The notes: a model not told the origin generated them from the sequence alone. A DNA stretch of 64,000 nucleotides from Lepidurus packardi (GCA_023053545.1 JAKZAN010000123.1:1-64000); one strand, 5' to 3'. Positions 1 through 12,431 are shown, numbered from the stretch's first letter. A program made the numbers and translations.

Positions 1-168
1 CCCAACCCCAACCCCAACCCCAACCCCAACCCCAACCCCAACCCCAACCCCAACCCCAACCCCAACCCCAACCCCAACCCCAACCCCAACCCCAACCCCA
101 ACCCCAACCCCAACCCCAACCCCAACCCCAACCCCAACCCCAACCCCAACCCCAACCCCAACCCCAAC
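1..168. repeat. Telomere, 28 copies of the C4A2 hexamer
   Basis: The window starts with 168 bases of perfect hexamer repeat (CCCCAA on this strand, TTGGGG on the other), 28 units without a mismatch, ending abruptly at position 168. This is the oligohymenophorean ciliate telomere (Tetrahymena/Glaucoma type), unlike the C4A4 repeat of spirotrichs such as Oxytricha and Euplotes. The C-rich strand reads 5' to 3' inwards, as expected at a left chromosome end. Single-copy sequence begins at 169 with no visible subtelomeric satellite. Confidence 0.97.
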
Positions 169-180
169 TCAGGCCACGTC

Positions 181-1602
181 ATGGAAAAATATGCTCAAGA
201 GAAATAGCGTCTGCGCAAAAATGGTCAGCAGAAAAAGGCAGCAGCCAAGGCAAAAAGAAGAAGCATGATACTTTATCTGTGGGCTAAAAAACTAAGCCTT
301 ATGGTCCAGAATCTCACCGAAATTCAAGGAGAACTCCCTGGCTATGGCAAAATATCCAAGGTCAACAACAACTATAGAGGAAACGTCCCAGACTCTGCCT
401 TCCTCGAAGTCGAACGCAAGAAACTGGCCAATATGATGAAGCTGTACTAGGGCAAGAGGGAAGTCCTGCGAGGGCTGGCCAAGATCCAGGAATTGAAGTC
501 ATTCACGGATCGCTGCCTGCCAGAAAATAAGAGGCTACAGCCAGTGATGGACGATGAGTCTCTGAGAGTGGTCAAGCGCCAGAAACTCACTAAACTCCAC
601 ATGATGGACACCTTCTAGCTCATCGATCCTGACAATGAGATCAAAACCGAAAATAATTTGTATACGATCGCTCTATTTAATGTGGAACCACGGCTGTTGC
701 CTCGCTACTCCCTCTACGCCATGATCTACATCCAGCTGCTCAAATTCTCCATGCTATCACCCGAGCACGCCGAACCCATGACAGAACTCATCCAGCTCTT
801 TATCGAACTTAGTCGCAAATCTGTATAGACTGATCTCTAGATGCTCTCCACCGAGGTCTTTCTGCAGATGGCCGAAATGTATCTGCGTGGTGAAAAATGG
901 GTCTGGGGTCCTCTTTCTCAAGGGATTCCAAACTTCTCTGCTCAGGGTTTTGGCCTGCTTAGTGAGACTGAAGAAGGCGGAGAGGGCAAGAAGAGGAAGC
1001 TTGTCGATCGCAGACAATACTTCTTGTCGAAGTAGAGTGATAAACCCTTGGAAGAAGATCAAGATCAGAAGTATATGTACAATGTATACGAAGATGTGCC
1101 GATTCCCACAAAAAAGACTGCACTCTTCGACCCTAACGACAGGCTTCACATGCAGAGGACGCAATAGCGCAGAATGGTGAATTTGCTGCGCGAGCCGGAC
1201 GCACACATGGTGCATCGGAAGGGCATCCATGTGGAGTATGAGAAGCGCATCTCCGAAAACGAGGAGCTAGTCAAAGAGAAGGTTAACCAGCAGGTGTAGA
1301 AGTATGCTAACCATAATTAGGAAGAATTTCTGTATGAGACAGGCATTGAGAAAAATGTGTGGTATCGGCGAGTGGCTGGCAATGAGACTACAGTGACTGT
1401 GCAGGATGCTGCTCAATATGTGGAGAAGGAGTCAGAAGGGGAGTCACAAGGAATGGGAATATCTGCGAAGATGCCACCGAAGAGTAGCATGCTGGGCAGT
1501 GGGAGTGGGTTCCGAGCGAGCAAGGTGGACAATGCAGTGCAGAGGCAGATCGAGAAGCTGAGACAGTTTAAGGAGCAGAGTAAGTTTTCTGCGACGACAT
1601 GA
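181..1602 (+). CDS. Hypothetical protein, subtelomeric (473 aa)
   Basis: A single uninterrupted frame runs from ATG 181 to TGA 1600-1602 once TAA/TAG are read as Glu; about nine in-frame TAG codons break it under the standard code. The product is charged and mostly helical-looking: a Lys/Gln/Arg-rich N-terminus, a hydrophobic helical stretch near residues 175-225, and a Glu/Lys-rich C-terminal third. I recognise no family. The start lies only 12 bp after the telomere, so promoter and 5' UTR must be minimal, or the real start is one of the later in-frame ATGs (for example 265). The gene points away from the telomere and is tail-to-tail with the eS17 gene. Confidence 0.7.
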
Positions 1603-1797
1603 GAGTCACCCAAGCCTTGATGGACTCTGCATTTTTATGGATTCCAACTCCATTATTATCAATTCATAAAATCAGGTATTCAGAAATTCCACTATCGATT
1701 TGTACCCTATTTAATACACTCTTCTGCTACAACACTATATGCCAACACAGACTTTCAGGGTAGGGATATTTTAAATATGGCTTAAGCACTGGCTCCA

Positions 1798-2446
1798 TCA
1801 GTTCTTGGCAGCAGGTCTCACAGCTCTGGGAGCTCTTTCTCTCTTCTCCCCCTTGGGCTGTTCAGTCTGGCCTTCAGCCTTGGGGACCTCAGCGGCACCC
1901 TCAGCCTTAGTCTCAGCACCCTCCTTTCTCTCAGGTCTTTCTCTTCTGGGGGGCTTGCCCTTGTTGTCCCTTCTGTTGCCACGAGCCTGTCTGTCTCTCT
2001 TAGGCTGGTTATCGGCAGTCTTGTCCTTAAGGTGTCCCTTCACGCTGGCGACGAATCCTTCACCGAACTTCTCGGTCAACATGGCGAGGGTCTCAGTGTC
2101 GACTTCTACCTGAGGTGGTTGTGAAATGTTGAGGGGAATTGTTGATGGATGGGGGGAGTACCTTCTCGATGGAGATCTCGGAGACGGTGGGGACCCAATC
2201 GAGTCTTCTTTCTCTCTCCTCCTCCTGGACCTTGAGGGAGATGCCCTTGACGGGGCCCTTCTGGATTCTCTTCATGAGATGGGTGGCGAATCCTGCGATT
2301 TTGTTTCTGAGCTTCTTGGTGGGGACTTGTCCGACTTCGCTGAGGATCTTCTTGTTGGTGTGGAAGTCGTTGGTGAGCTTGAGGTAGTATTTCTCGAGGA
2401 GGACCTTGGCGCCTCTCTTGATGGTTTTGGTTCTGACTCTGCCCAT
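1798..2446 (-). CDS. RPS17: 40S ribosomal protein eS17
   Basis: Small-subunit ribosomal protein eS17. Exon 1 (2446-2162) begins [20 protein letters not shown], the hallmark eS17 N-terminus. A 52-nt GT-AG intron (2161-2110) follows, then exon 2 (2109-1798) ending in TGA; 198 aa in all. The core (about 130 residues) is the size of the whole protein in other eukaryotes. Here it is followed by about 70 residues of Lys/Arg/Glu/Pro/Ala-rich tail ending in AAKN. All Glu codons are GAA/GAG and none are TAR, as expected of a highly expressed gene. Without removing the intron the frame reads on into a nonsense tail. Confidence 0.95.
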
Positions 2447-2538
2447 GTGCTTGTTGTTATTGTTATTATTCTATCCTGTATATCAAAATATATTTATTAT
2501 CCTTTCACACCTCCCTTCCTCACGTATCAACCCTATAA

Positions 2539-2832
2539 TCACCCATTCCCTTCCATCTTCTGCGTCCCCAGCACTCGCTTCACCACTTCCACTTCCGAGT
2601 TGTCCGCGATGTACATGTCCAGGTGCGTGCTGTCGAATGGGAAGTCACACTATACTCAACTTATACTCGCTCTCATTACCTGCAGGTTGCTGCACACGAA
2701 CATCTTTTGGTGCTTGTTTATCGATTTGGGCTTTACAGCGGACTCGCATTTGGGACACCTTAGCTTTACACGCTCTGCCTGCTTCGGGGCTGCTGATCTG
2801 GGGGCGTCTTCGGATTTGATGGGGTTGTCCAT
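2539..2832 (-). CDS. Small zinc-ribbon protein (87 aa)
   Basis: Two exons: 2832-2680 and 2649-2539, separated by a 30-nt GT-AG intron. Splicing joins a CPKC knuckle with a CSNLQC knuckle, giving a C4 zinc ribbon with spacing C-x2-C-x17-C-x4-C followed by DFPFDS. The second knuckle is created across the splice junction, which supports the intron call. The N-terminal 25 residues are polar and probably disordered. The function is unknown. It lies 92 bp upstream of eS17 on the same strand. TGA at 2541-2539 is the stop. Confidence 0.75.
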
Positions 2833-3040
2833 TTCCGGATAGACTTGGAGTATAGTTGGATTAGGATTGTGAGTAAGAATTAGCGACTATAATACAAAAG
2901 ATCCCGCACTCTGCCTCTGTTCGGCTGTTTACGCCCATGTTTCTGCTCGTCCTCTTCCAAAAGTACCTTTGCTTGTCTGCTGAGCTCCCGCACCTATCTT
3001 CTGATTCTTCTCTTCAATCCAACTAGTCTTAATCTTCAGA

Positions 3041-4152
3041 AAAAAACAAACTTAGATCCCCAAAAAACTCAACATCTCCACCGTCTTCAACCGAGAAGAA
3101 GAATACAAGAACACCACCCACAACTCCAACTACCACGCAAACTCATGCGCACCCAGACTCCACAGTTTCCAATCCCTGCTCTAAGCAAAGGTTATTGATC
3201 TCGACAAGCTCACCTCCCTCGCCTGGAACGGCATCCCCCAAAGTACTCCATCTCTCCTCATTATACATCAGAATACAGGAGCCTCACATGGAAACTCCTC
3301 CTCAAATACATCCCCACCAACTCCGAAGCTCGTGAAATCACTCTCCGGCGCAAAAGGAAAGAATACTTCCAAATGGTTGACCTCTACATCCTCAACCCGA
3401 CCCTCCAGCCTGGCACCAAATAAGAAGATGCATTCCGAATCGTCAACGCAGACGTTGAGCGTATACTTCCCGGAAATCCTCTTTTCCTCAACTCCAAAAT
3501 CAAAAGCCTACTATCTAGGGTGCTGTATGTATGGAATATGCGACACCCTGCTTGCGGCTATGTCCAGGGCATGAGCGATATAGTTACTCCCTTTGTCATT
3601 ACTTTCATCGCAGACTACGCCTAAATTGATTTTACGGATATAGAGATCGGGAGGCCTGTTGCGTTAGAGCACATAAAAGACGAAGTGTTTGATGTCGTGG
3701 AGGCAGACTGCTACTGGTGTTTGTCTAAGTTCTTGGACCCTATTCTGGACAACTATACCCCCTCCTGGCCAGGGGTTGTAAAATCGTTTAGCGTTGTCAA
3801 GTAGGTGGTGAGGAGAGTAGATGCTGGGCTGCTGAAGCATTTAGAAGCAGAGAATATCGACTTCTACCATTTGTACCTGAAGTGGGTGAGTTGTCTGCTG
3901 CTGAGGCAGTTCAGCCTGCGAGTCAGTCTTCGGCTGTACGACACCTACGTGGCTGAGGCTTATAACTACTTCGGAGTGTGCCAGTTTCTGGCAGCAGCGA
4001 TTCTACTGAAGTTTTCTAAGAAGTTCAAAAAACTGGGAATGGAGGAGATGATGGGTGTGCAGCAGAACATGCCTACAAAGTCCTGGACCGAGCAGGATCT
4101 GACCATTCTGATTTCCGAAGCCTATGCGTATAAAGCACTATTTGGGAATTGA
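3041..4152 (+). CDS. TBC-domain Rab GTPase-activating protein, TBC1D22-like
   Basis: Exon 3041?-3242 and exon 3272-4152 are joined by a 29-nt intron (3243-3271), restoring the TBC entry motif GIPQKYRSLTWKLLLKYIP. The arginine-finger segment (NADVER) and glutamine-finger segment (GYVQGM) of active Rab-GAPs are both present. The stretch RPVALEHIKDEVFDVVEADC matches TBC1D22A/B closely and distinguishes it from other TBC families. It would accelerate GTP hydrolysis on a Rab in the endomembrane system. TAA/TAG occur in frame as Glu. The 5' end is not settled: the frame is open back to 3005 without an ATG, and a TTCAG splice acceptor at 3036-3040 suggests one more small upstream exon. Confidence 0.85.
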
Positions 4153-4231
4153 ACTATTGTGTCCCATCCATTGTCTCGAAGTCGATAAAAACAGGACAAT
4201 TAAATCAGTCTGAAAAAACATAGAATCAAGC

Positions 4232-5616
4232 TTAAACCTCAGTAATCCACCGGATTCGCTTCCCGTCGCTCCATTCCCCCGCACGCACTTCGCCCTTCGC
4301 ACTCACATATTCTCCTTTGCCGTGCTGCTTCCCTTCGACCCAGTTTCCGATGTATTTTCTGCCGTCTGCCCACTCGAAAACGCCGAAGCCGTGCTTCTTG
4401 TCGTTGAAGTAGTCGCCTTCGTACTTGCGGCCATCGTTCCACTCGATGCGTCCTTTGCCATGCATCTTGTTGTGTTCCCAGTAGCCTTCGTAGGTTCTAT
4501 TTTGGGACCATACATAAGTTCCTAGAAGTCATTTGAAGAAATAGAAGAAAGTTATCCAAGTGATTTTGTACCAAAGCCGTGGATCTAGTTGTTCAGGAAT
4601 TCCCCTTTGTAGTAACTCCCGTCCAGGAACTTTAGGATTCCCTGCCCGTTCTTGGCTCCATCTCGGTACTAGCCCTCGTACCGCGCCCCATCCAGCCACT
4701 CCTCCACTCCCTTACCATGTTGCTTGTCGTCTTTCCACTCTCCAATGTATTTGGCTCCGTTAGAGTGTTTGTAAGTCCCAAACCCATTGGCTTTGTCGTT
4801 GAGCCAACCCCCTTCGTACTCGTCGCCATCTGAATGGTAAAGTGTGCCCTGCCCGTTGGCCTGGTTATTCTTCCATTCACCCACGTATTTGCTGCCATCG
4901 ACCCAGACTTGGGTGCCTTTGCCGTGCCTCATACCCTTCAGCCACTCCCCTTCGTAAATGATGCCATTGTCCAGCTCAATCTACCCCAGAAGTACTACTC
5001 TGCCTTCTTCGTTAAAAGTTGATTTGATGAGTTAATTATCCTTTTCAGTTTTGCCGCGAATGATATCGTTATGCCCTCTGGTTTGGCTACTGCCTAGAGG
5101 TGACTTTTCATGGTGCTGGGTCGAGTCCTTTAGATTCTTATGGGAAGGTTCGTCATCACGCTTTGAACTTGAGATTAGGGGTTTAGACCCTTTAGAGCTG
5201 TCATCCAATTTCTTCTTTGAGGCGGCGTTGGAACGATTTATATCTTATTTATTGTTTATCGGGGCAGTGCTGCCGTTCTACTTATTAGAGTCTGATGGTT
5301 TATTGATTTTGGAGTTGTGAAGGCTATCCCTGGGCTGTTTCTTATTGGATGGGTGGGGTGTATCCTTGCTAGAGTTAGGGCTGAACTCGCCCTTCGCAGC
5401 AGCCTCTGGCAGGACGGTTCTATCGTTTTATTATTTTTGTTCGGTTTAAATTTTGGAGAGCGAGGTGGCGCCTTGGGGTTTTTCGGAGACAGAAGGTGTG
5501 TCTTGGTGGTGGTTGGGGTTGAGTTCCTTATTGATAGCGGTGTCGTCGAGACTGATTTCGATGGGAGGAACGGAGGGTTTCTGGACTTTGACGCAGACGG
5601 CGATGCAGTTGCCCAT
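4232..5616 (-). CDS. MORN-repeat protein with N-terminal acylation signal (444 aa)
   Basis: Exons 5616-4572 and 4521-4232 are joined by a 50-nt intron. The first residues, MGNC, form a combined N-myristoylation (Gly2) and palmitoylation (Cys4) signal, predicting membrane attachment. Residues up to about 210 are a Ser/Asn/Lys-rich disordered linker carrying several TAR-encoded Glu. The C-terminal half holds nine or ten MORN repeats of the form YxGxW...HGxGxxxWxDG, the seventh being completed across the intron. Such proteins organise cortex or membrane structures in ciliates and apicomplexans. The partner is unknown. It is convergent with the TBC gene. Confidence 0.9.
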
Positions 5617-5892
5617 GATTCGGGTGTCTGTGTGTTGGGTATAATGTTAGGGTTGTTCTAGGATTGTGATTATAGAAAATTAGGCCCTGATTTGGAAATA
5701 GAATAAACTAATTCAATCAAGAACAAACAATACTTACTCAGACGGATCTGCAATCAACCTCGCCATCGAGTCATACTGGAGTCTTTGTTCTGGCTCAGTT
5801 TTCATCCCTATTCCTCGGACTTGTCTCTTACTCCTTCTCTAATCCACAACACCACTCCTACCCTCATATATACACTCCAAATCAGTCACTCC

Positions 5893-6579
5893 TCATTTTT
5901 AACCCTCTGCATTCCGATGTTGTTGCCCCTCCTCACTCTTCTTCAGCACTTCTGAATAACTGTCATCTGTCCGCGTCACCAATGTCTTGAAAGGTGTTGA
6001 ACTGCTGCCACTCTCCTTTACCATATCGACCACGGGTGTTATGGTCATCTGCCTCCCCAGAACTGGCAACCCATTGGCCTCCTCCAGAAATTTTTTCAGG
6101 TGCTCTCGATTTCGGAATTTTACGACAGCAGACCCCCTGTTTTTACCGTCAGAGTGGATGGGCATATCAATTTAAGATACTTCCCCGAAATCTTCGGCTA
6201 TCCTGCGCACCTCTTTTTCAGTGAGTTCGGAGTCGATGTTGAAGACTCGGGCAGCTTCGACCGTTTCGAAAGGTGCATGTGTGGAAGTGAAGGTGCGCAG
6301 GACCACTCTGCTGGGCTCTTGCGCCACACTCTCTTGCAAACTCTTCTTATCGACAAACTCGATCACAGCTTTGCCTGAGTTTTTGCCAAGTCTATTGTAG
6401 ATTATTTGAAGAGCCTTAATTCTGGTGCCTGCCGGGTCAACGTGTTTCTGGAGGTCGGACTCTGTCCAGTCGTAAGGCACCTTATGGCCGATAGCGATGA
6501 AGCCGAGGAGGGATATTTTGGGCTGAGTGCTGAAGCGGAACACGCATCTCCTGAAGGCAGCAGAAAGGGTTGTTAGCAT
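5893..6579 (-). CDS. RRM protein, probably mitochondrial (228 aa)
   Basis: Single exon, ATG 6579 to TGA 5895-5893; in-frame TAA codons near 6171 and 5901 encode Glu. The first 25 residues are basic, Ser/Thr/Phe-rich and lack acidic residues (starts MLTTLSAAFRRCVFRFS), which is typical of a mitochondrial presequence. Two RNA-recognition-like modules follow; the second has RNP1-like GSAVVKFRNREHL around residues 148-160. It is divergently transcribed from the importin gene with only 82 bp between the two start codons, so the pair must share a bidirectional promoter. Confidence 0.75.
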
Positions 6580-6661
6580 AGGAACAGTCTTAAAATGTGA
6601 TGGAATAGCGCAGGATTTATTATGCTTTTTAAACTATTATAAAGCGGCAGTATCCTTAGCA

Positions 6662-9600
6662 ATGCAGGTAGTCTCTGCCACCTTTGATGGAGAAGATTAC
6701 GGCGTCGACACTGACGGCTACGACCTGGGAAGACTTGCCGATTGCTTCTAAGTGACTTATACCTCTTCGGATCGCCAATCCCGCCAAGAAGCCTAAGCCT
6801 ACATTTCCAATTGCGCTGCACATCAGAATTTTGTGCCTTGGGTTTTCTCGCTGCTCTGCACTCGTCTCTCTAAAAACCCCCAGAACAACTTGCATAGGAA
6901 GAAAGCTCTGGCTATGTACGTGTCGAGACATGTCCACAAGATCTTTGAGAAACCAGTCCCTGCAGGGGGCAATGCCTTCAGATAGTCTCTTCTCAAGACC
7001 TACCAAGAGGGATTTCGCAAAGTAATAGTCAGTAAGGCCCTACCCCATAACGAGATCCTTGTGCTCTCACAAGGTTATGCCTCTATGCTTATGCACTCCC
7101 TCACTTTACCCCACACCAAAAAGCGTATCCTCACTCTCGCCAAGGATGTCGCAAATAACCATCTTTAATCTCCTGACATGTTGTGTGCTTTATACTAAGT
7201 TCTGGCATTCATGCTGAAAGCTGAAGGACAACAGATTATCACCGACTTGCATCGTGACTTATTCCCAGACTTGGTAAAGGTAGCCTTGAGGCTGCAGACT
7301 CATTCTCTGAACCAACCATAGGAGGAGGTGATCAAGCTTCAGCTGAATCTAGCTCTACAGGCTGTGGAGAGGGTGATGAAACTGTGTACAGACATCGGTT
7401 ACGAGTCTATCATGGCAGCTATGCTGAGATTCTAACCTTTGATGAGACTCCTCCAGGATCTTTTCAGGGACTTCAGAAACACAGCAACTTACGAATTGTC
7501 TTTGAAGATCCTGAACGGTATATTGAATGCAGACCAAAAATTCCAGTCCTAGCATAATAGAATGCGAGAGAAGTACTACCAGATTGCTACGAAGCACTTC
7601 GAGGGCATCATGGAGAAGCTGTACAGCCTAGCGGCCATTAAGAGTATGGGTGCTTCCAGAAGCATTCTTTTGGAGAGCCTCAACTTCACGCGCCTTTATT
7701 TTAATTCAGGCCCTTACACCGAACTGGAGCTAGTGCTGAAACACCGGAACGCCCTCCTTTTCGACATTATCTTGCCTCTGTTGCTGCCCATGCATGATCA
7801 GAGTTGTACCGCTGCCGAAGACCCCGAGGAGTATCTAAAATCCAGAGACTAGATTTGTTTCGCACAAACTAAATCTGATACTCCCTAATGTAGAGCAGCC
7901 CAGTGTCTTTAGATCATTTGCGACAAGATTGATGGTAGCCTCACTCTCGTTTCCCACTTGTGCCTATATGTTTTGCAGACTGCCGCAGGAACATACTCTG
8001 AACCAGACCCGGCCTACTCCAACAGCGTATTCTGCCAAAAGAGCAAGTAGGCCCAAGTAGACTTAGTTCTTCTCACCATCTCAATACTTTGTTATGCTAT
8101 CGCCATCAGGACAGACATCCTGTAAAAGCTCGAGCAGCATATCCTTTGTCACCTTAACTATTACTTCGATATTCAGAAGGATCCTCTGTTGAACGTGCAG
8201 TTCTGCTTCATGTATGCTTGCTTTGCAGACAACCTGTTCCAAAACCAGCCTTAGGTGGCCATCTAAATCCTCAAAAAGTGTGTACTGAATGCTCGTGATT
8301 TGAATTGTCAGACGGTAGTCCGAATTCAAGCCTATGATACTATCAAACATTTGGTTTGTTATGAAAAGCACGCCGACCTACTCGAGCCAGTTGCCGTTTC
8401 CCTCCTGATGGAAGCTCTGCTCAACTTCCAAACTGTGGAACCCATTCTCGCTCTTGAGTTGGTCGATACGCTGTTCTGCTACTTTCTGCCCGCCCTCATC
8501 AACGATGGGGTTTGTGTCAGAAAATCTATAGAAGTTATTGGAGAGCGTCTCTGCGTTTTGAAAAGAGATCAGCTGGAGGCCAAATGTTTCTAGTGGTTTG
8601 CCATGGTGATGCGTCGCGAAAAACTGGCCCCGTACTGGCCGCTAGCTCTGTAGAGATTAGAGAATCTTATTGGAGTTCTCGGCCCTCGCCTCGGCAGCTA
8701 CACCTACTTTGACTAGCTCACTCACATCTTCAATTCCTTCATCTCACGCACTCAGACAGTCCCTGATAGCACTGCCAAACTACTGGGCTGCGTCGACTGG
8801 AAAATAGATCTGGGCAACATTCGTTCTCTATTCAAGACCTTCAATCTGACCATTGCTTTTACCAAAAACTAAGAAATATTGAAAGGAACGTTCGAACTTC
8901 TTGTTTTAGGACTCGATAGCACACTGACTCCGATGGGTCCCACGAACCCTCTGCAAGCCACCGTCTTGATACACTTGTTTTTGCAGTCCCACTTTGGCCT
9001 GCTGCCGGCTGATGCCCTCAAAATACTTTTCGAAAGGACTTGGAGGATGGCTTCGACCGAGTATATGCGCCGAAAGGAGAAACTCTATGGTTGTCTCCTC
9101 CTCGTTTTTGTGGTCTCGATGAGCTCCAACCTGGAGTTTACATATAAACTGCTCTAATCAATGGGAATCTGCGAACAGGTCCTCCAAGCGGTGTCCTAAC
9201 ACTCCAACTTCTACGACACTGTCTACGATGCTAATCTCTTCATAGTTCATGAACTAAGAATTTTGAGAAACCCTAATCTAAGCAAGGAGTACATCGCCAA
9301 ATGCTTGAGCATGATCGTGACCCTACTGTACAGGCTATACTAGGCTCAGAATCTGGCTAGAGACTTCGACAGCAACACCGAGAGCAGTTAGTAGAACGAA
9401 GAGAAAGAGAAGACACTAAGGAAACTAGCCAACAAAGATACTCTCGTAAAATATATCATACGGACAGAAGATAAAAAAGAGATGGACGAGTTCAACCTGT
9501 TCAAGAGGTTCATTAATGATGCTAAACAGTCCCCAGCAGCCATCGAAGAGTTGAAGACAGTCGTGAGCAGTCTCCCTGCGCAGGTGTCTAGATTCTTTAA

Positions 9601-9688
9601 CCAGACTCTGCTCAACCTGGAGACCGTGATCGCTGAGGGAGAGAGAACCGAGACCCGCAGGATTCTAAGGATCGACAGGCAGGCTTGA
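6662..9688 (+). CDS. Importin-beta family karyopherin, importin-7/8-like (1008 aa)
   Basis: One intron-free frame from ATG 6662 to TGA 9686-9688, containing more than 20 TAA/TAG codons. The N-terminus has the importin-beta pattern (CFEVTYTSSDRQSRQEAE, 'first HEAT repeat') followed by continuous helical repeats to the end. The segment DPEEYLKSRDE near residue 395 matches the importin-7/8/9 family. The length (1008) fits that family (about 1040). The protein would carry cargo such as ribosomal proteins or histones through nuclear pores with Ran-GTP. The C-terminal acidic loop and a Glu-rich tail are present. Several long antisense open frames here are shadows. Confidence 0.88.
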
Positions 9689-9749
9689 TCCGTTAAATAA
9701 ATATCAATATGAGATTGAGTCTATATTAGATGGATCCTCAATATACAAG

Positions 9750-12431
9750 TCATAATTTTTAAACATTGCGCATTATGAGTGCATTGGCCTCGGCACGAAG
9801 ATTCGCATGTTCTGGGATCAGAACTTGCAAGAAGCCTAGCTCCGTGAATAGAAACTCCACTTCTTGCTTAAATGCCTCGGCAGAAGTCACATCGCTTACA
9901 GGGATGTTGGCAGCCTTCCCCAGATACCTGTCGAAGATTTCTCTGTCGAAAATACGCTTCATCGTGTGCTCGTCGAAGTACTCCTGGAGGATATTGTGCA
10001 GAGTGCGTGTGTTTTAGACGATCGCCACACTGCCTTTGGACGGGGTGGACTTCAGGTTGATTTCATCCAGTGCCTGTTGGATCTTCAGCTGCAGGATAGC
10101 ACGCAGCTTCTTGATGATCTACGTATCGTGGGCTGCTATATTATCCAGCAGACGCGTACAGTCTGCGACTTTGATCCTCTCAGATATTTTCTGAACCAGA
10201 AGCGACAACAACTGCAGGCAGAGAGAATTGAGAGCGAGATGACGGGCAGTTATGTTCTTGCTCTTGATCTTACCGAAGACCACAGCCCCAGCACCGATGA
10301 TGAGCTGGCAGCAGTAGCTGTGGTAGAATCTGCATAGGTCGGAGATCTTGACTGCCACATCCTCTTGGAGGGTCGGGAACGACTAGCTGAAGCGTACATA
10401 CTCCTCCAAGATCTCAATCAGCAGCAAAAAGGCTTCGTTGACTTTGTAGACTTTACCACTGATGATACATTAATTCTTGATGAGTTTTAGATTCAGCTTG
10501 TTTTCTCTGTCCATGATGTCATCCTGCCGCATCATCCCTGAACGTTCCTTTCTTGAGTGATGTGCATTTCGGTCTACAAACAGACTCGACTCAAACAGGA
10601 CAGTCGTCTGCACATTGCTTCTGCGTTGTTGCCAGGACTCCCCAGATAGCAGGAATCCGATAGGGTCATAGAACTCAGTGGGGATGTCCGCTGCCTGCCA
10701 AGTGTCGTCTTCGAGTGCCTGTTTGAGCTCGGTCCCTACGATATATTTGTGGAGACTTCCTAAATAGGCTGTCAGGAACTAATTTTTGTAAGTGGTCAGC
10801 AAGTGCGCATTGATCTTATTCCGAAGCACGAAAACTCTGTCACGGGACACACAGTCTTGCGGCACGTTAATCTTTAATAGATGCGCGATATCGCTCTCAA
10901 AAAACGACTACCAAAGCTAGAGCACTGACACAAAACTCCTCACCCTATGGTAATCGGATGTCCCATCGATTCTCCGCATGTTGCAGAGTTGGATGACTTT
11001 CTAGAGGCTTATTTTGACTGCAAATAGTTGGATGTTGAACACCCCCTCAACTACATTAGCGAGGCGAGCTTTGTCCGGCTAGTTGTCAGGTTTTTAGGAA
11101 AGCAAGTATTTAAGGATCTGACTGCAGACAGAAAACAGCCTCGCCAATCTCTTCCGGAGCAGGGTGCTTAGGTAGTCAACAACTCTTCCTAAAAAGTCAA
11201 TGGACATCAGTTCCAGGAGATCCCCAGGATTCTTAGACTGGGGTTGCTCATCGATTTCGCTCAGCTTCTAACTACAGAACTTCTGCATACTCTCGACGAT
11301 GGTAGTGAATAGTTCACTGTTATTCTGATCAAGCCGTGCCTTGGTTGGTCCAACAGCCAAGTCACCATTACGCCACCCATTGGCTACGATATCCACGATC
11401 TTTCTCTCGACAGCAGCATCGAAAAGGTTCTTTTAGTCATGGGTGGGCATCTATTCCTCAAGAATAACAGTTGTGTCATTGCCTGGAATGGCGGAGGTGA
11501 CGAGGTCGTTCCTACTGGCGAGACAGTCCCAAAACTAGTTTCGATACTGGGCACCTTCGACCACATACTGAAAGGTTTCTTCTGAGAAGTTTTCTGTGAA
11601 ATCACGTTTAATAAGAAGTTCGCACTCCTAAATCTTATCGTCATAGTCTTAGATGCTGAGGAGGGGTTCCATTTCAGTCCTGTTATCACGCAAAGATTGG
11701 ACCATGCCTAGGCAGAAATCCTTATCACTCGAAATTTTAGATTTGATGGTAGCCTTGGCAGTGTGGATGAGTCTGAGCTTCATGGCGGTGTCAAGTAGTT
11801 TCTGGATATTGGCCCTCTTGTCTTGCTTGTTCTTTATGACAATAGCTTTCTCGACGAGTTGCTTCTGCATTATAGCATTGATCTTACGTATTTATGCTAT
11901 GCTAATTAGGTTCTACTTCAGGAGCAGGTCCATGGACTCGATGGTCATTAGCACGGAGATGAACTCATCGAAGCGACTAGTCACTTGGTTGAACAGACAG
12001 ATCTCCACTTAGTCGATGTACTCGTACAGTCGATCTTGAGCATCTTAGGATTTGCGTTTCTGACGGCTCAGCAGACTGAAGTCTAGAGCGTCGTCAGAGT
12101 TGAAGTAGTGTGCTGGGATATTGCGATAACACTTTTCGAGTAGTTCCATTTTGACAGAGTTTGTAGTGACTGAGCGGGAGGTATTGCCCTTTTTGCCTTT
12201 CATTTTGCTGATATCCTTTGGGATTTTGAGCAGGTACTATTCGAACTCGCTAGTGTCAGACGTGTTGTTGTCGCGCCTTTCGAAGAAACCCGCGATGCCG
12301 CCGCTCGAGGCTGAAGCCTTGCTGGTAAGGGTATCGTCGGTGTTTTTAATGGTATCGGACTTGATGGCAGTGTTGGAGCCGAACATATTGAGGAACTTGT
12401 TAAAGCGAGAAGAGAGGTCTTTGCCACTCAT
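9750..12431 (-). CDS. VPS54: VPS54, GARP tethering complex subunit (893 aa)
   Basis: Single frame from ATG 12431 to TGA 9752-9750, no introns, many TAR codons. The C-terminal third is diagnostic: the blocks CCQLIIGAGAV and ITARHLALNSLCLQLL match the Vps54 C-terminal domain, and WQAADIPTEFYD matches the preceding conserved block. The N-terminal part has the helical rod expected of CATCHR tethers. With VPS51/52/53 it would tether endosome-derived vesicles at the trans-Golgi. The gene is tail-to-tail with importin, with 61 bp between stop codons. Confidence 0.88.

Noticed and set aside
6656..7006. A 116-codon minus-strand frame with a hydrophobic segment
   Set aside because: It lies opposite the importin N-terminus, whose HEAT-repeat frame is continuous and recognisable; the antisense frame is a shadow.
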